This document shows positions 18,172 to 30,505 of a stretch of 53,641 nt of DNA, one piece after another. Position 1 is the stretch's first letter. Each line of letters begins with the position of its first letter. The stretch covers positions 1-53,641 of the forward strand of contig JANLFY010000018.1 of NCBI GenBank assembly GCA_024653485.1. Direction: 5' to 3'. Both the position numbers and the translations under genes were made by a program. The notes beneath the pieces were generated by a model that was given only the letters and a program-made list of their open reading frames with translations, was not told where the DNA came from and made no database searches. This DNA is from Bacillota bacterium (lineage in GTDB: Bacteria > Bacillota > SHA-98 > UBA4971).

Positions 18172-20250
18172 GTGGACGAGAGGTTCCCCCTCGAGAGAAC
18201 TAGAAACATCGGCATAATGGCCCACATCGACGCGGGGAAGACGACGACCACCGAGCGCATCCTCTTCTATACGGGGCGGGTGCACAGAATCGGAGAGGTG
18301 GACGATGGCGCCGCGACGATGGACTGGATGGTTCAGGAGCAAGAGCGCGGCATTACGATAACCGCGGCTGCCACCACATGCTTCTGGAAGGAGCACCGTA
18401 TCAACATCATAGATACGCCCGGGCACGTGGACTTCACTATGGAAGTTGAGCGGTCGCTTCGCGTGCTAGATGGTGCGATCGCCGTGCTGTGCGCCGTGGG
18501 TGGCGTGGAGCCGCAGACGGAGACAGTGTGGCGCCAAGCGGATCGGTATCGCGTTCCGAGGATAGTCTTCGTCAACAAGATGGACCGAGTCGGAGCGGAC
18601 TTCGATCGAGCAGTGGAGATGATTCGTGGAAGGCTCGGCGCCCGCGGGGTTCCTCTGCAGATCCCGATAGGATCCGAGGACAGCTTCAAGGGCGTCGTCG
18701 ACCTCCTTGAACAAAAGGCAGTGCTCTACCTTGACGACCTAGGCATTCAGCAGGAGGTCACGGACATACCTCCCGAACTTCGGAAGGAAGCCTCGAAGCG
18801 CCGCGAAGAGCTCATCGAGGCTGTCGCCGACGCCGACGACGGCATTATGGCCAAGTACATTGAGGGTGAAGAGATCACCACCGCCGAACTCAAGCAGGCG
18901 CTCCGGCGAGCTACTCTCGCCGTGAAGATAGTCCCTGTGCTGTGCGGCGCCGCCTTCCGCAACAAGGGAGTCCAGCTTCTTCTGGATGCAGTGGTAGATT
19001 ACCTCCCTTCTCCGAACGATCTGCCTCCCGTCATGGGGGTCAGCCCCAAGACCGGAGAGGAGGAGGCGAGGGCACCAGATGATAATGAGCCTTTCTCCGC
19101 TCTCGCCTTCAAGATAGCGGTGGACCCGTACGTCGGCAAGCTGACGTACTTCCGGATTTACTCGGGGGTCGTGCGGGCGGGGTCCTATGTCTACAACGCG
19201 ACGAGGAACAAGAAGGAAAGATTGGCGCGGATCCTCTTGATGCACGCGAACCACCGCGAAGACATAAACGAGGCCCGTGCCGGAGACATCGTCGCTGGTG
19301 TGGGACTGCGGGAGGTCGGCACCGGTGATACGCTCAGCGACGAGGAGAAGCCCGTGATTCTCGAGGCGATAGAATTCCCGGAGCCCGTGATCTCGGTAGC
19401 GGTGGAGCCCAAGAGCAAGGCGGACGAGGACAAACTGGCCGCCGCTCTGGCTAAGCTGGCTGAGGAAGACCCGACCTTCCGCGTCAGGCAGGACCCCGAG
19501 ACGGGGCAGACCGTGATATCGGGCATGGGCGAGCTCCACCTGGAAATCATCATAGACAGGCTCGTCCGCGAGTTCAGAGTGGAGGCCAATGTGGGCAAGC
19601 CCCAGGTGTCCTATAGGGAGACCATACGGTCCGCAGTGGAAACCGAGGGCAGGTTCATCAGACAGACGGGCGGCAGAGGCCAGTACGGCCACGTGAAGCT
19701 GCTGCTGTCGCCGCTGCCTGCGGGGAGCGGGTTCGAGTTCGAAGACAGAGTGACGGGAGGCGCCATACCCAAGGAATTCATTCCAGCGGTGGAGGCTGGT
19801 GCCCGCGAAGCGATGGAGTCTGGCACGCTTGCCGGCTACCCCATCGTGGACGTCAAGGTGACACTGTTCGACGGAACCTATCACGAGGTGGACTCGTCTG
19901 AAATGGCCTTCAAGATAGCGGCGTCCATGGCCGTCAAAGACGGGACGAGGCGGGCCGACCCTGTCTTGTTGGAGCCTCTGATGCGCGTGGAAGTGGTCGT
20001 TCCGGAGGAATTCACCGGCGACGTCATCGCCGACATAAGCGCCAGGCGTGGCAGGGTTCAGGGCATGGAAAGAAGGGGTCCTACTCAGATCATTCGGGCC
20101 CACGTTCCTCTTGCGGAGATGTTCGGGTACGCCACGGATTTGCGTTCGCTCACGCAGGGGAGAGGAACCTACGTCATGCATTTCGATCGTTATGAAGAGG
20201 TTCCCGCGCAGATCGCTGAGGCCGTGTCCGCGCGCGGGAGGTACTCGTAG
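18172..20250 (+). CDS. fusA: Elongation factor G
   Basis: A 692-residue translocase GTPase. G1 is AHIDAGKTT (17-25), the switch region holds [15 protein letters not shown]3 is DTPGHVDF and G4 is NKMDR. Domains II-V follow, including GMGELHLEI and the domain-IV tip [11 protein letters not shown]. The end [15 protein letters not shown] is typical. GTG 18172 lies downstream of AAAGGAGGGG (18155-18164). No second fusA is present in the window. Confidence 0.98.
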   Translation: MDERFPLERTRNIGIMAHIDAGKTTTTERILFYTGRVHRIGEVDDGAATMDWMVQEQERGITITAAATTCFWKEHRINIIDTPGHVDFTMEVERSLRVLDGAIAVLCAVGGVEPQTETVWRQADRYRVPRIVFVNKMDRVGADFDRAVEMIRGRLGARGVPLQIPIGSEDSFKGVVDLLEQKAVLYLDDLGIQQEVTDIPPELRKEASKRREELIEAVADADDGIMAKYIEGEEITTAELKQALRRATLAVKIVPVLCGAAFRNKGVQLLLDAVVDYLPSPNDLPPVMGVSPKTGEEEARAPDDNEPFSALAFKIAVDPYVGKLTYFRIYSGVVRAGSYVYNATRNKKERLARILLMHANHREDINEARAGDIVAGVGLREVGTGDTLSDEEKPVILEAIEFPEPVISVAVEPKSKADEDKLAAALAKLAEEDPTFRVRQDPETGQTVISGMGELHLEIIIDRLVREFRVEANVGKPQVSYRETIRSAVETEGRFIRQTGGRGQYGHVKLLLSPLPAGSGFEFEDRVTGGAIPKEFIPAVEAGAREAMESGTLAGYPIVDVKVTLFDGTYHEVDSSEMAFKIAASMAVKDGTRRADPVLLEPLMRVEVVVPEEFTGDVIADISARRGRVQGMERRGPTQIIRAHVPLAEMFGYATDLRSLTQGRGTYVMHFDRYEEVPAQIAEAVSARGRYS

Positions 20251-20288
20251 TAGAGTCAAGACCTATGCCAAGGGAGGATGACTTGAGA

Positions 20289-21494
<1,206 letters not shown>

Positions 21495-21555
21495 GGGCGT
21501 GGGCGATTCATCGGGAGCGCCCGCCTCGCGAGGCGTCGCGACCGAGGGAGGAAAC

Positions 21556-21645
21556 GGGGCAGGCACGCCGGAGCGGCTCACTGGCGCGGCCTGCCCCTCG
21601 GAGCGATGATGCCGGAGGTTGCCTGCGCGGCAGGGGAATTCCGGC
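21556..21645 (+). promoter_or_regulatory. Structured leader before rpsJ
   Basis: Two hairpins lie in the 201-base tuf-rpsJ gap. The first pairs GGGGCAGGC (21556-21564) with GCCTGCCCC (21589-21597). The second pairs GCCGGA/TCCGGC (21611-21616 with 21640-21645) and CCTGC/GCAGG (21622-21634) inside. This is where an S10-operon leader would be expected, but no known L4-binding fold can be assigned by eye. Confidence 0.4.
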
Positions 21646-21695
21646 GGAGTACGTCTGTCAACATGATCAGGCGATGACTGGGAGGTATGCTGAAC

Positions 21696-22004
21696 ATGCC
21701 TGAGCAAAGGATCAGGATAAGGCTGAAAGCGTTCGACCACCGTCTATTGGACCAGTCGGCGGAGAAGATCGTGGAAACGGCCAGGCGCAGCGGGGCGCGG
21801 GTTTCCGGTCCCATACCGCTTCCGACTGAGAAGAGCATATTCACCGTCCTGAAGTCGGTTCACGTCGACAAGGACTCGCGTGAGCAATTTGAGATGAGGA
21901 CTCACAAGAGGCTTATTGACATAATCGATCCCACGCCCAAGACCGTTGACGACCTCATACGGCTGGACCTTCCTGCCGGAGTGGGCATCGAGATCAAGCT
22001 CTAG
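21696..22004 (+). CDS. rpsJ: 30S ribosomal protein S10
   Basis: A 102-residue head protein that also serves as NusE in antitermination complexes. The core reads [23 protein letters not shown], then GPIPLPTEK and [17 protein letters not shown] (21681-21685) fits ATG 21696, while ATG 21687 is too close. It opens the S10-spc-alpha supercluster. Confidence 0.97.
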   Translation: MPEQRIRIRLKAFDHRLLDQSAEKIVETARRSGARVSGPIPLPTEKSIFTVLKSVHVDKDSREQFEMRTHKRLIDIIDPTPKTVDDLIRLDLPAGVGIEIKL

Positions 22005-22085
22005 CCTTGTGACCGAGGCGGGGCGGATACACATGCCCTCAGGGGGAGACGCAAGCCACATGTACAGCAGGGAGGTGCGGGGCAG

Positions 22086-22733
22086 ATGCCCAAAGGCATA
22101 CTCGGACGAAAACTAGGCATGACCCAGGTGTTCGGCGAAGACGGGGAGGTCATCCCCGTGACCGCGATAGAGGCCGGGCCGTGTGTTGTCGTCCAGAAGA
22201 AAACGAAGGATACCGACGGCTACTCAGCCATTCAACTCGGTTTCGAGGACATCAGGGAAGGCCTCCTGACGAAGCCGGAGCGGGGGCACTTCAAGAGAGC
22301 GCACGTCAAGCCCAGGCGGTACCTGAGAGAGATCCGCGTGAAGGAAGACGACGGCTCTTACGATGTTGGCGCCGAGATCAAGGTCGACATCTTCAACAAG
22401 GGCGACCGGGTGGACGTAATCGGCACGTCGCTTGGTAAGGGCTTCGCCGGCGTCATCAAACGGTGGAACTTCAAGAGGGGCCCGATGGCTCACGGTTCGA
22501 TGTACCATCGAAGAGTCGGTTCCCTTGGGGCGACAGACCCGGCACGCGTGTTCAAAGGGCGGAAGCTGCCGGGGCGCATGGGCGCGAGACGCGTGACCAT
22601 TCAGAACCTGGAGATCCTGAAGGTGGATCCTGAGAGAAACCTTCTCTTGGTCAAGGGATCCGTCCCGGGACGACGCGGAGGCTTGCTCCTCGTGAAAGAG
22701 GCAGTCAAGACCACCGTGAAAAAGAAGAAGTGA
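22086..22733 (+). CDS. rplC: 50S ribosomal protein L3
   Basis: A 215-residue protein near the peptidyl-transferase centre. It starts [14 protein letters not shown] and contains [36 protein letters not shown], the central loop, followed by [17 protein letters not shown] precedes the ATG by about eight bases. The final residues TTVKKKK are basic. Confidence 0.97.
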   Translation: MPKGILGRKLGMTQVFGEDGEVIPVTAIEAGPCVVVQKKTKDTDGYSAIQLGFEDIREGLLTKPERGHFKRAHVKPRRYLREIRVKEDDGSYDVGAEIKVDIFNKGDRVDVIGTSLGKGFAGVIKRWNFKRGPMAHGSMYHRRVGSLGATDPARVFKGRKLPGRMGARRVTIQNLEILKVDPERNLLLVKGSVPGRRGGLLLVKEAVKTTVKKKK

Positions 22734-22748
22734 GGCAGGTGGGAGCAA

Positions 22749-23375
22749 GTGCCAACAGCGCCTCTGTACAACATGAACGGTGAAAAGATAGGCGAATACG
22801 AGCTGCCTGACTCCGTCTTCGGCGTCCCGGTCAACGAGGCCGTTCTCCACGAGGCGGTCGTAATGCAGCTTGCGTCGAGGCGGCGGGGGACCGCAAAGAC
22901 GAAGACCATAGGAGAGGTATCAGGCGGAGGGATCAAGCCCTGGAGGCAGAAAGGGACCGGCCGAGCCAGGCATGGGAGCCGAAGATCGCCGCTGTGGCGG
23001 GGAGGAGCCACGTTGTTCGGACCTGTCCCGCGGGACTACGCGTACCGACTCCCGAAGAAGGTTCGAAGGCTGGCTCTCCTGTCAGCGCTTTCATCGAAGG
23101 CCCAAGCCAACGAGGTGGTCGTCCTCGAGAGCCTGATGCTTCCGGAGCCGAAGACGAAAGCAATCGCGACCGTCCTGGAGAAACTGGATGCGGACGGGAC
23201 AGCGCTCGTCGTGACGCGGCAGCCCGACAGAAACGTGGAGCTTTCAGCGAGGAACCTGCCCGGCGTCAAGACATTGGTGCCATCGGCCCTTAACGTCTAC
23301 GACATCCTGGACCACGAAAAGCTGGTCTTTACGCGCGAGGCGGTGGAAGCGGTCGGGGAGGTGCTTTCCAAGTGA
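22749..23375 (+). CDS. rplD: 50S ribosomal protein L4
   Basis: A 208-residue protein lining the exit tunnel. The extended loop [39 protein letters not shown] is intact near residues 59-97. In some bacteria L4 represses the S10 operon. It starts at GTG 22749 behind GGTGGGAG and its stop overlaps the rplW start. Confidence 0.96.
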   Translation: MPTAPLYNMNGEKIGEYELPDSVFGVPVNEAVLHEAVVMQLASRRRGTAKTKTIGEVSGGGIKPWRQKGTGRARHGSRRSPLWRGGATLFGPVPRDYAYRLPKKVRRLALLSALSSKAQANEVVVLESLMLPEPKTKAIATVLEKLDADGTALVVTRQPDRNVELSARNLPGVKTLVPSALNVYDILDHEKLVFTREAVEAVGEVLSK

Positions 23376-23659
23376 AGTCACCCAGAGACGTGATCAAGCG
23401 GCCGCTCGTCACTGAGAAAAGCACGAGGCAGCTTGAGGAGAACAAGTACGCCTTCATGGTCGACGTAAGGGCGACCAAGACCGAGATAAGAGAGGCTATC
23501 GAAGAGATCTTCAAGGTCAAGGTGAAGGAGGTCAACACCCTCCGCGTGCCGGGCAAGACGAAGAGGATGGGCAGGTTTGAGGGAAAGACCCCCGAGTACA
23601 AGAAGGCTGTTGTGACCCTGGAGAAGGACAACAAGATCCCGCTCTTTGAGGGTGTGTAG
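23372..23659 (+). CDS. rplW: 50S ribosomal protein L23
   Basis: A 95-residue tunnel-exit protein that docks trigger factor and SRP. It begins with a short run before [23 protein letters not shown] and has a basic loop ([13 protein letters not shown]). GTG 23372 overlaps the rplD stop (GTGA), suggesting coupled translation. Confidence 0.96.
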   Translation: MKSPRDVIKRPLVTEKSTRQLEENKYAFMVDVRATKTEIREAIEEIFKVKVKEVNTLRVPGKTKRMGRFEGKTPEYKKAVVTLEKDNKIPLFEGV

Positions 23660-23730
23660 TCCCTGTAGCAGCCGGCTGTGTCAGTCGGCTCCCCCTCTGG
23701 CGGTATCGGTGAGTTGAGGAGGGGCGAAAG

Positions 23731-24555
23731 GTGGCAGTGAAGAGGTATAGGCCGGTCACTCCGGGGAGGCGGTTCATGACCGCTCCTACGTTCGAGGAGA
23801 TCACCGCGAAGGAGCCCGAGAGGTCTCTTCTCGCGCGCAACCCGAAGACCGGCGGCCGCAACGTATACGGCAGAATCACGGTGAGGCACAGGGGCGGTGG
23901 CGCCAAACGGAAGCTGAGGATCATCGATTTCAGGCGCGACAAGGACGGGGTGCCCGCGACTGTGGCGAGCATCGAATACGATCCGAACCGCTCCGCGAGG
24001 ATCGCCTTATTGAACTACGCGGATGGTGAGAAAAGGTACATCGTGGCGCCGCTCGGGCTCGAGGTGGGCAACAAGGTAATGTCCGGCTCGGGCGCCGACA
24101 TAAGGCCAGGCAATGCCCTCCCGCTGCGCGACATCCCGGTGGGAACGATCATCCACAACCTTGAGCTCGTTCCCGGAAAAGGAGGCCAGCTCGCAAGGGC
24201 TGCAGGCATGAGTGCGCAGCTCATGGCGAAAGAGGGCGACTACGCGCACGTGAGGCTCCCTTCTGGAGAGGTCCGGCTGGTGCGCCTCGAGTGCAAGGCT
24301 ACCATTGGTCAGGTGGGCAACGTCGAGCACGAGATCGTTCGCGTCGGCAAGGCGGGCAGGAAGCGCCACATGGGATGGAGACCGGAGGTTCGCGGCGTCG
24401 TGATGAACCCCGTTGACCACCCGCACGGCGGCGGAGAAGGCCGCGCACCCATAGGGCATCCGTCGCCTCTCACGCCATGGGGCAAGCCGACGCTAGGCTA
24501 CAAGACCAGGAAGAGAAAGCCGTCAGACAGACTCATTGTCAGAAGGCGGAAGTAG
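23731..24555 (+). CDS. rplB: 50S ribosomal protein L2
   Basis: A 274-residue protein needed for subunit joining. It starts [13 protein letters not shown] and contains [22 protein letters not shown]. The C-terminal [20 protein letters not shown] block carries the conserved histidine linked to peptidyl-transferase function. GTG 23731 follows a GAGGAGGGG site. Confidence 0.98.
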   Translation: MAVKRYRPVTPGRRFMTAPTFEEITAKEPERSLLARNPKTGGRNVYGRITVRHRGGGAKRKLRIIDFRRDKDGVPATVASIEYDPNRSARIALLNYADGEKRYIVAPLGLEVGNKVMSGSGADIRPGNALPLRDIPVGTIIHNLELVPGKGGQLARAAGMSAQLMAKEGDYAHVRLPSGEVRLVRLECKATIGQVGNVEHEIVRVGKAGRKRHMGWRPEVRGVVMNPVDHPHGGGEGRAPIGHPSPLTPWGKPTLGYKTRKRKPSDRLIVRRRK

Positions 24556-24576
24556 CGAGGGGAAGGAGGCGGGCTG

Positions 24577-24861
24577 ATGTCACGGTCGCTCAAGAAGGGC
24601 CCCTACGTAAACGAGAAGCTGCTTGCGAAGGTGCGCGCGTTTAACGAGAAGGGGCACAAGGAAGTCATAAAGACGTGGTCGAGAGCCTCAACCATCTTCC
24701 CCGAGATGGTGGGCCACACTATCGCGGTCCACGACGGCCGCAGGCATGTGCCGATCTACATCACCGAGGACATGGTCGGGCACAAGCTGGGGGAGTTTGC
24801 TCCGACGAGGACCTTCCGCGGGCACGGCGCCCACACCGAAAGGTCCACGGCGCTCAAGTAG
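24577..24861 (+). CDS. rpsS: 30S ribosomal protein S19
   Basis: A 94-residue head protein that forms a complex with S13. The family sequence [15 protein letters not shown] starts it, then [24 protein letters not shown] and [20 protein letters not shown] site precedes ATG 24577. Confidence 0.97.
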   Translation: MSRSLKKGPYVNEKLLAKVRAFNEKGHKEVIKTWSRASTIFPEMVGHTIAVHDGRRHVPIYITEDMVGHKLGEFAPTRTFRGHGAHTERSTALK

Positions 24862-24894
24862 GGTGCCTGTCGAGGTCTGGAGGGGATGGCTAGC

Positions 24895-25233
24895 ATGGAA
24901 GCTCGCGCGGTTGCACGTTACGTCAGGATAGCGCCGAGAAAGGCGAGGCAGGTCATGGACCTGATAAAGGGAAAGAGCGCCAAGGACGCCATGGCGATTC
25001 TCAGGTTCACTCCGAAGAAGGGCGCACGGCTCATAACCAAGGTCCTGAAATCCGCCATGGCCAACGCGGAACACAACTTTGAGATGAACAAGGACGACCT
25101 CTACGTGGCGGAGGCCAGAGTCGACGAAGGGCCCACCATGAAACGGTGGCGGCCGAGGATGCGTGGGATCCCGGTGCGGATCATGAAGCGCACAAGCCAC
25201 ATCACGGTAGTTCTGAAAGAGAAGGAGGGATGA
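24895..25233 (+). CDS. rplV: 50S ribosomal protein L22
   Basis: A 112-residue protein with a hairpin in the exit tunnel. It starts [20 protein letters not shown] and has [23 protein letters not shown] in the hairpin that bears macrolide-resistance changes in other bacteria. GGAGG (24879-24883) fits ATG 24895, and ATG 24886 is only two bases from it. The stop is three bases before rpsC. Confidence 0.96.
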   Translation: MEARAVARYVRIAPRKARQVMDLIKGKSAKDAMAILRFTPKKGARLITKVLKSAMANAEHNFEMNKDDLYVAEARVDEGPTMKRWRPRMRGIPVRIMKRTSHITVVLKEKEG

Positions 25234-25236
25234 CTA

Positions 25237-25896
25237 GTGGGTCACAAGGTTCATCCCCTTGGCATGCGTCTCGGGATAATCAAAGACTGGCCCGCGAAAT
25301 GGTACGACAAGAAAGCCTATCGTGAGCTGGTTCACGAGGACCGCGAGATCAGGCAGTTCGTGAAGACCAGGTTCTTCAATGCGGGGGTCTCGCGGGTGGA
25401 GATAGAGCGGGCGGCCACGCGCGTGAAGGTGAACATCCACACTGCGCGCCCTGGCATGGTCATCGGAAGGGGCGGTCAGGAGGTGGAGCAGCTCAGGCGC
25501 GATCTCGAGGCTATCACTGGCAAGCACGTGTCGGTGAACATCGTCGAGGTGAAGAACCCGGAGATCGACGCGCAGCTCGTGGCGGAGAACATCGCGGCCC
25601 AGATCGAGAAGAGGATCTCCTTCCGCCGGGCGATGAAGCAGGCCATGGCGAGAGCCATGAAGATGGGAGCCCAGGGCATGAAGGTGAAGGTCGGCGGCCG
25701 GCTGGCGGGGGCGGAGATCGCGCGTACCGAAGGTTATAGCGAGGGTAAGATCCCCCTTCACACGCTGAGGGCGGACATAGATTACGGATTCGCCGAGGCG
25801 CACACCACTTACGGCAGGATCGGTGTCAAGGTGTGGATATACAAAGGCGACGTGCTTCCTGAGAAGGAGAAGGCCGCCGGCGAAGGGAGTCGGTGA
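25237..25896 (+). CDS. rpsC: 30S ribosomal protein S3
   Basis: A 219-residue protein at the mRNA entry. It begins [17 protein letters not shown], carries the KH-domain signature [13 protein letters not shown] near residue 73, and has the C-terminal [13 protein letters not shown]. The start is GTG 25237 with GGAGG just upstream. The C-terminal tail is short. Confidence 0.97.
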   Translation: MGHKVHPLGMRLGIIKDWPAKWYDKKAYRELVHEDREIRQFVKTRFFNAGVSRVEIERAATRVKVNIHTARPGMVIGRGGQEVEQLRRDLEAITGKHVSVNIVEVKNPEIDAQLVAENIAAQIEKRISFRRAMKQAMARAMKMGAQGMKVKVGGRLAGAEIARTEGYSEGKIPLHTLRADIDYGFAEAHTTYGRIGVKVWIYKGDVLPEKEKAAGEGSR

Positions 25897-25898
25897 AC

Positions 25899-26333
25899 AT
25901 GCTTCAGCCGAAGAGAGTCAAGCACCGAAAGGTTCAGCGAGGGAGGATGACGGGAAAGGCCGTGCGTGGGTCTGAGCTCTTCCTCGGGGAATACGGCCTT
26001 CAAGCCCTCGAACCCGGCTGGATCACCGACCGGCAGATAGAGGCTGCAAGGATCGCCATGACCAGGTACATCAAGAGGGGCGGCAAGGTCTGGATCAAGA
26101 TCTTTCCCGACAAGCCCGTTACGAAGAAACCCGCCGAGACGCGCATGGGGAGTGGAAAGGGCAATCCTGAGTACTGGGTAGCTGTGGTGAAGCCGGGGAG
26201 GATTATGTTCGAGATCGCGGGAGTCCCGGAGGAAGTGGCGCGTGAGGCGATGCGACTCGCCGGGTTCAAGCTTCCCATAAAGACCAAGTTCGTCAAGCGA
26301 GAAGAAGTAGGTGGTGAGGCAAGTGAAGGTTAA
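25899..26333 (+). CDS. rplP: 50S ribosomal protein L16
   Basis: A 144-residue protein near the A site. The N-terminus [20 protein letters not shown] and the [20 protein letters not shown] segment are typical. GTG 25893 is also in frame, but ATG 25899 gives the family N-terminus and better spacing from GGGAG. Its 3' end overlaps the upstream part of the rpmC frame. Confidence 0.97.
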   Translation: MLQPKRVKHRKVQRGRMTGKAVRGSELFLGEYGLQALEPGWITDRQIEAARIAMTRYIKRGGKVWIKIFPDKPVTKKPAETRMGSGKGNPEYWVAVVKPGRIMFEIAGVPEEVAREAMRLAGFKLPIKTKFVKREEVGGEASEG

Positions 26334-26526
26334 GGACATCCGTGACCTCACCAGCGAGGAGCTCCAGCGTAAGCTCGAGTCGCTGAAAGAGGAGCTTTTT
26401 AACCTTCGGTTTCAGGTTGCCACCGGTCAACTCGATAATCCCATGCGCATGCGCGAGGTCCGCAGGACGATAGCGCAGGTCAAGACGGTCCTGCGCGAGC
26501 GGGAGCTTGGCATCAACCAGGCATAA
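26323..26526 (+). CDS. rpmC: 50S ribosomal protein L29
   Basis: A 67-residue two-helix protein beside the tunnel exit. It reads [20 protein letters not shown], then [19 protein letters not shown], typical of the family. GTG 26323 behind GGTGGTGAGG gives the usual length; GTG 26311 would add four residues and overlap rplP. Confidence 0.94.
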   Translation: MKVKDIRDLTSEELQRKLESLKEELFNLRFQVATGQLDNPMRMREVRRTIAQVKTVLRERELGINQA

Positions 26527-26539
26527 GGAGGGTTGCTTT

Positions 26540-26797
26540 GTGATTGACCGGGGTATGCGCAAGAGTCGCGTGGGCACCGTCGTCAGTGATAGAATGGATA
26601 AGACCGTTGTGGTCGCCGTGGAGAGGACTGTCAGGCATCCGCTCTACAAGCGGACGTTGAAGAGGACCACGAAACTCATGGCCCACGACGAGGAGAACAA
26701 CGCGAAAGTCGGCGACAAGGTGCGTCTCATGGAGACCAGGCCTCTCAGCAAGCGCAAGAGATGGCGCGTTGTTGAGATCGTCGAGAAGGCGAAGTAG
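26540..26797 (+). CDS. rpsQ: 30S ribosomal protein S17
   Basis: An 85-residue OB-fold primary binder of 16S rRNA. Visible are [23 protein letters not shown] and the C-terminal [28 protein letters not shown] (26526-26533) sets GTG 26540. A longer frame would overlap rpmC. Confidence 0.96.
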   Translation: MIDRGMRKSRVGTVVSDRMDKTVVVAVERTVRHPLYKRTLKRTTKLMAHDEENNAKVGDKVRLMETRPLSKRKRWRVVEIVEKAK

Positions 26798-26864
26798 CAG
26801 CAGAGCGGGCGGTGGGGACCCCTGCTTGGCGCTTCGGGCGCCTTTTGTCGAGGAGGTGGGCGAG

Positions 26865-27233
26865 ATGATTCAACCGCAGACTATGCTGTCCGTTGCGGAC
26901 AACACCGGCGGCAAGAAGATCATGTGCATACGGGTGCTTGGCGGAGGCAACAGGAGATTCGCCGGCATAGGCGACGTCATCATAGCGAGTGTCAAGGAGG
27001 CCGCGCCCGGGGGCGTGGTCAAGAAAGGCGAGGTCGTGAGGGCGGTGATAGTCCGGACGAAGAAGGAGATCCCGCGCCCGGACGGATCGTACATCAAGTT
27101 CGACGAGAACGCCGCGGTGATCATCAACGATCAGAACAATCCCAGGGGCACCAGAATCTTCGGTCCCGTTGCGAGAGAGCTGCGGGATAGGGACTTCATG
27201 AAGATAGTCTCTCTCGCCCCTGAAGTGCTGTAG
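26865..27233 (+). CDS. rplN: 50S ribosomal protein L14
   Basis: A 122-residue intersubunit-bridge protein. It begins [26 protein letters not shown] and ends REKD-like with [17 protein letters not shown] 26865 follows GAGGAGGTGG. The frame is open further upstream but without similarity. The rpsQ-rplN gap is 67 bases. Confidence 0.97.
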   Translation: MIQPQTMLSVADNTGGKKIMCIRVLGGGNRRFAGIGDVIIASVKEAAPGGVVKKGEVVRAVIVRTKKEIPRPDGSYIKFDENAAVIINDQNNPRGTRIFGPVARELRDRDFMKIVSLAPEVL

Positions 27234-27254
27234 AGCCACAAGGAGGCGGGCGTT

Positions 27255-27584
27255 TTGAGCCGGATGAAACCTCATGTGAAGAAGGGCGACATGGTCATCG
27301 TCCTGTCAGGAAAGGACAAGGACAAGAAGGGCAAGGTCTTGCGGGTGCTTCCAGCGGAAGGACGCGTGCTGGTGGAGGGTGTCAACGTGGTGAAGCGCCA
27401 CACCAAGCCGACACGCCTCGTCCCTCAGGGCGGCGTCATCCAGAAGGCGGAGCCGGTGCCCCTGGCGAAGGTCATGGTGGTCTGCCCCAAGTGCAGCAGA
27501 CCCGCGCGGGTGGCGAGGCGCACCGCTGAGGACGGCGAGCACGTTCGAGTGTGCAAGGAGTGCGGGCGAGAGATAGACAAGTAG
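27255..27584 (+). CDS. rplX: 50S ribosomal protein L24 with zinc-ribbon-like tail
   Basis: A 109-residue assembly-initiating protein. The KOW part reads [26 protein letters not shown]. The C-terminal part contains CPKC and CKEC pairs, a possible zinc ribbon seen in many Bacillota L24 proteins. AAGGAGGCGG (27240-27249) favours TTG 27255, and ATG 27264 is an alternative that would remove three residues. Confidence 0.95.
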   Translation: MSRMKPHVKKGDMVIVLSGKDKDKKGKVLRVLPAEGRVLVEGVNVVKRHTKPTRLVPQGGVIQKAEPVPLAKVMVVCPKCSRPARVARRTAEDGEHVRVCKECGREIDK

Positions 27585-27604
27585 GACATCGGGGGTGACG
27601 GCAA

Positions 27605-28147
27605 GTGGCGGCGCGGCTCAAGGAGAAATACCTCAAAGAAGTTGCACCTGCCCTCCGCGAGAAGTTCGGGTACAAGAGCGTCATGCAGATCCCCAAGATC
27701 GACAGGGTCGTCGTGAACATGGGCGTCAGCGACGCTGTCGCGGATCCCAAGATGCTCGACTCAGCCGTGGCCGATCTCACGGCGATATCGGGGCAGAAGC
27801 CCCTCGTGACGCGGGCAAAGAGATCGATAGCTGCCTTCAAGCTGAGGGCGGGGGTTCCCATCGGGTGCAAGGTAACTCTCCGGGGGGAGAGGATGTACCA
27901 CTTCCTCGACAAGCTGTTCAACGTGGCCCTTCCCAGGATTCGCGACTTTCGAGGGGTCTCGCCCGATGGGTTTGACGGCAGGGGGAACTACTCCCTGGGG
28001 ATCAAGGAGCAGCTGATCTTTCCGGAGATCGTTTACGACAAGGTCGACAAGATAAGGGGCATGGACATCACCATCGTCACGACGGCAAGGACCGACGAAG
28101 AGGCATTCGAGCTCCTGAGAGCCATGGGGATGCCTTTCAGGAAGTAG
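27605..28147 (+). CDS. rplE: 50S ribosomal protein L5
   Basis: A 180-residue 5S rRNA-binding protein. It has [38 protein letters not shown] and the C-terminal [27 protein letters not shown]. The start is GTG 27605 with a GGGGGTGA site upstream. A 135-base gap before rpsN holds no other gene. Confidence 0.97.
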   Translation: MAARLKEKYLKEVAPALREKFGYKSVMQIPKIDRVVVNMGVSDAVADPKMLDSAVADLTAISGQKPLVTRAKRSIAAFKLRAGVPIGCKVTLRGERMYHFLDKLFNVALPRIRDFRGVSPDGFDGRGNYSLGIKEQLIFPEIVYDKVDKIRGMDITIVTTARTDEEAFELLRAMGMPFRK

Positions 28148-28282
28148 GCCTGGGTCGTGGCGGGCGGGCTGGCTGCGGCGCCTTCGGGAGGTGCGACGTG
28201 CGGCCGATCGGTGCCGTCACAACGCGAAGGCGAGGGCGAGCCCGGGTGGGCCCGGCTCCAGTACTTCAGTGGAGGGATGGCT

Positions 28283-28468
28283 TTGGCCAAGAAAAGCCTG
28301 ATAGAGAAGCAAAAGCGGCCGCAGAAGTTCCGCGTCAGGGCGTATCACAGATGCCCCATATGTGGACGGCCGAGGGCGTACATGCGGAAGTTCGACATGT
28401 GCAGGATCTGTTTCCGCAGGCTCGCTCTTCGGGGAGAGATCCCTGGAGTGACGAAGGCGAGCTGGTGA
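28283..28468 (+). CDS. rpsN: 30S ribosomal protein S14, zinc type
   Basis: A 61-residue S14 type Z. It starts [20 protein letters not shown], and CPICGR plus CRIC form the four-cysteine zinc site. TTG 28283 gives exactly the family start, six bases after GGAGGG (28271-28276). ATG 28277 is directly adjacent to that site and is the alternative. Confidence 0.95.
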   Translation: MAKKSLIEKQKRPQKFRVRAYHRCPICGRPRAYMRKFDMCRICFRRLALRGEIPGVTKASW

Positions 28469-28511
28469 ATGGTGCGGCGGGCAGGCCTGCAAGTGGAGGA
28501 GGTCGATGTGA

Positions 28512-28910
28512 ATGGTAACGACGGACCCCATTGCTGACATGCTGACGAGGATCCGGAATGCCAATACCGTGGCACGGGACGTCGTTGAAGTCCCCTCCTC
28601 GCGGGTGAAACGCGAAATTGCGAAGATCCTCAAGGAAGAGGGATTCATCAGGGACTTTGAGGTCATAGGCGACGGCAAGCAAGGAATGCTTCGCATCTAC
28701 CTCAAGTTCGGTCCCAACAAGCAGAAGGTCATAACGGGCCTGAAGAGGATAAGCAAGCCCGGACTGCGGGTTTACGCGGGGAAGGATGAGCTTCCCCGGG
28801 TCCTGGGTGGTCTGGGGATCGCCGTCATCTCGACGCCCAAGGGGATCATGGCGGATAAGAGGGCCCGCAAAGAGGGCGTGGGTGGCGAAGTCATCTGCTA
28901 TGTCTGGTGA
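28512..28910 (+). CDS. rpsH: 30S ribosomal protein S8
   Basis: A 132-residue 16S rRNA central-domain binder. The N-terminus is [20 protein letters not shown] and the C-terminus is [24 protein letters not shown], both diagnostic. GGAGGAGG lies about ten bases before ATG 28512. S8 represses the spc operon in some bacteria. I did not identify its target here. Confidence 0.97.
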   Translation: MVTTDPIADMLTRIRNANTVARDVVEVPSSRVKREIAKILKEEGFIRDFEVIGDGKQGMLRIYLKFGPNKQKVITGLKRISKPGLRVYAGKDELPRVLGGLGIAVISTPKGIMADKRARKEGVGGEVICYVW

Positions 28911-29010
28911 GCCGAGCCCGGCGGACCTGCGTGCGTGCCCCAGACAACGGGTGACATCTGCGCAAGGTGGCGCCGGAAGGCTCCTGGGCAGGTTCTGAGG
29001 GGGTGAAACG

Positions 29011-29568
29011 ATGTCCCGGATTGGGAAGATGCCGATTCCAGTGCCGAAAGGCGTTGAGGTTGAGATCTCGGGGAACACCGTGGTTGTCAAGGGTCCCAAA
29101 GGGAAGCTGCAGAGGGACGTCTCCCGGGATGTGAAGGTTTCCCTTCAGGGCGACAAGATCGTGGTCGAACGGCCCAGTGACGATAAGCAACACAGGGCGC
29201 TGCACGGTCTGACGCGGACGCTTGTGGCCAATATGGTCAAGGGCGTCACGGAAGGTTATGAGAAGTCGCTCGTCATTGCGGGAACCGGGTACAAGGCCGC
29301 CAAACAAGGCAGGAAACTCGTGCTGAGCATGGGGTTTTCCCATCCCGTCGAGGTGGAACCGGTCGAAGGCCTTGAGATCGAGGTCCCGCTTCCCACGAAG
29401 ATCGTGGTGAAGGGGATAGACAAGGAACTCGTTGGCCAGACCGCCGCGAATATTCGTGCGGTGCGACCGCCTGAGCCGTACAAAGGAAAGGGTATCATGT
29501 ATGAGGGCGAACACATCCGCAGGAAAGCGGGCAAGGCTGGCAAGGCGGCTGCAGGCGGGAAGAAGTAG
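29011..29568 (+). CDS. rplF: 50S ribosomal protein L6
   Basis: A 185-residue protein near the factor-binding site. It starts [18 protein letters not shown] and has the C-terminal [27 protein letters not shown] signature. GAGGGGGTGAAACG precedes the ATG. Confidence 0.97.
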   Translation: MSRIGKMPIPVPKGVEVEISGNTVVVKGPKGKLQRDVSRDVKVSLQGDKIVVERPSDDKQHRALHGLTRTLVANMVKGVTEGYEKSLVIAGTGYKAAKQGRKLVLSMGFSHPVEVEPVEGLEIEVPLPTKIVVKGIDKELVGQTAANIRAVRPPEPYKGKGIMYEGEHIRRKAGKAGKAAAGGKK

Positions 29569-29597
29569 GCTCGGAGCACGGGAGGTGGGGATGAGCT

Positions 29598-29966
29598 ATG
29601 TTCAAACGCAAGGATAGGAAGGTCGCGCGGGCCAGGCGGCACCTGCGGATCAGGAAGAAGGTGTCCGGCACGTCCGAGGTGCCCAGGCTGTCAGTAGCGA
29701 GAACTCTGAGGCACGTCTACGCCCAGATCATCAACGATGAGGCGGGCACCACCCTCGCGTTTGCATCGAGCCTTGACCCCGAGGTGAAGGCTCAGGTCAA
29801 GAACGGGGGCAACGTGGAGGCCGCGCGGCTGGTCGGAAAGATCGTCGGTCAACGGGCGCAGGCCAAGGGCATCAAGAGGGTGGTGTTCGACCGCGGGGGC
29901 AACCTGTTTCACGGCAGGGTTGCCGCGGTGGCCGAGGGCGCGCGCGAAAGCGGACTCGAGTTCTAG
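29598..29966 (+). CDS. rplR: 50S ribosomal protein L18
   Basis: A 122-residue 5S rRNA protein. It reads RARRHLRIRKKVSGTSEVPRL, with KRVVFDRGGNLFHGRVAAVAEGARESGLEF at the end, as in the family. GGAGGTGGGG lies upstream of ATG 29598. Confidence 0.97.
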   Translation: MFKRKDRKVARARRHLRIRKKVSGTSEVPRLSVARTLRHVYAQIINDEAGTTLAFASSLDPEVKAQVKNGGNVEAARLVGKIVGQRAQAKGIKRVVFDRGGNLFHGRVAAVAEGARESGLEF

Positions 29967-29991
29967 CGTCCGGGGGAGTTGGTGAAAGACG

Positions 29992-30483
29992 ATGATGGAG
30001 TTTGAGAGCCAAGAGCTCAAAGAGAAGGTTGTCAGCATTGACCCGGTAGCCAAGACAACCAAGGGCGGTCGCACCCGGAGCTTTCGCGCTCTGGTCGTGG
30101 TGGGTGACGAGAACGGGCACGTAGGCACGGGTATCGGAAAGGCGTCGGAGGTCTCGGAGGCGATCCGAAAGGGCGTCGAAGAGGCGCGCAAGAACATGTT
30201 TGACGTCCCGGTCGTGGGGACGACCATTCCTCACGAGATCACAGGTGAGTTCGGCGCGGGCAGAGTCCTCCTGAAGCCCGCGGCACCCGGCACGGGCGTG
30301 ATAGCCGGAGGTCCCGTCAGGGCGGTCTTGGAGCTTGCCGGCGTGAAGGACATCCTGACCAAGTCCCTCGGATCATCCAATCCCTTCAACATGGTGGGCG
30401 CCACCGTGAAAGGCCTCAAGTCTTTGAGAAAGGCCGAGGACGTGGCTCGGTTGCGTGGAAAGTCCGTGTCGGATCTGCTTTGA
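29992..30483 (+). CDS. rpsE: 30S ribosomal protein S5
   Basis: A 163-residue fidelity protein. The signature region [41 protein letters not shown] and [14 protein letters not shown] is intact. Two adjacent ATG codons (29992 and 29995) are equally possible. rpmD follows closely. Confidence 0.97.
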   Translation: MMEFESQELKEKVVSIDPVAKTTKGGRTRSFRALVVVGDENGHVGTGIGKASEVSEAIRKGVEEARKNMFDVPVVGTTIPHEITGEFGAGRVLLKPAAPGTGVIAGGPVRAVLELAGVKDILTKSLGSSNPFNMVGATVKGLKSLRKAEDVARLRGKSVSDLL

Positions 30484-30505
30484 TGAAACTTGGGGGGTGG
30501 ATCGG

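Noticed and set aside
18739-20259. 506-codon minus-strand frame antisense to fusA
   Set aside because: It mirrors fusA with biased composition and lacks a recognisable protein family or Shine-Dalgarno site.
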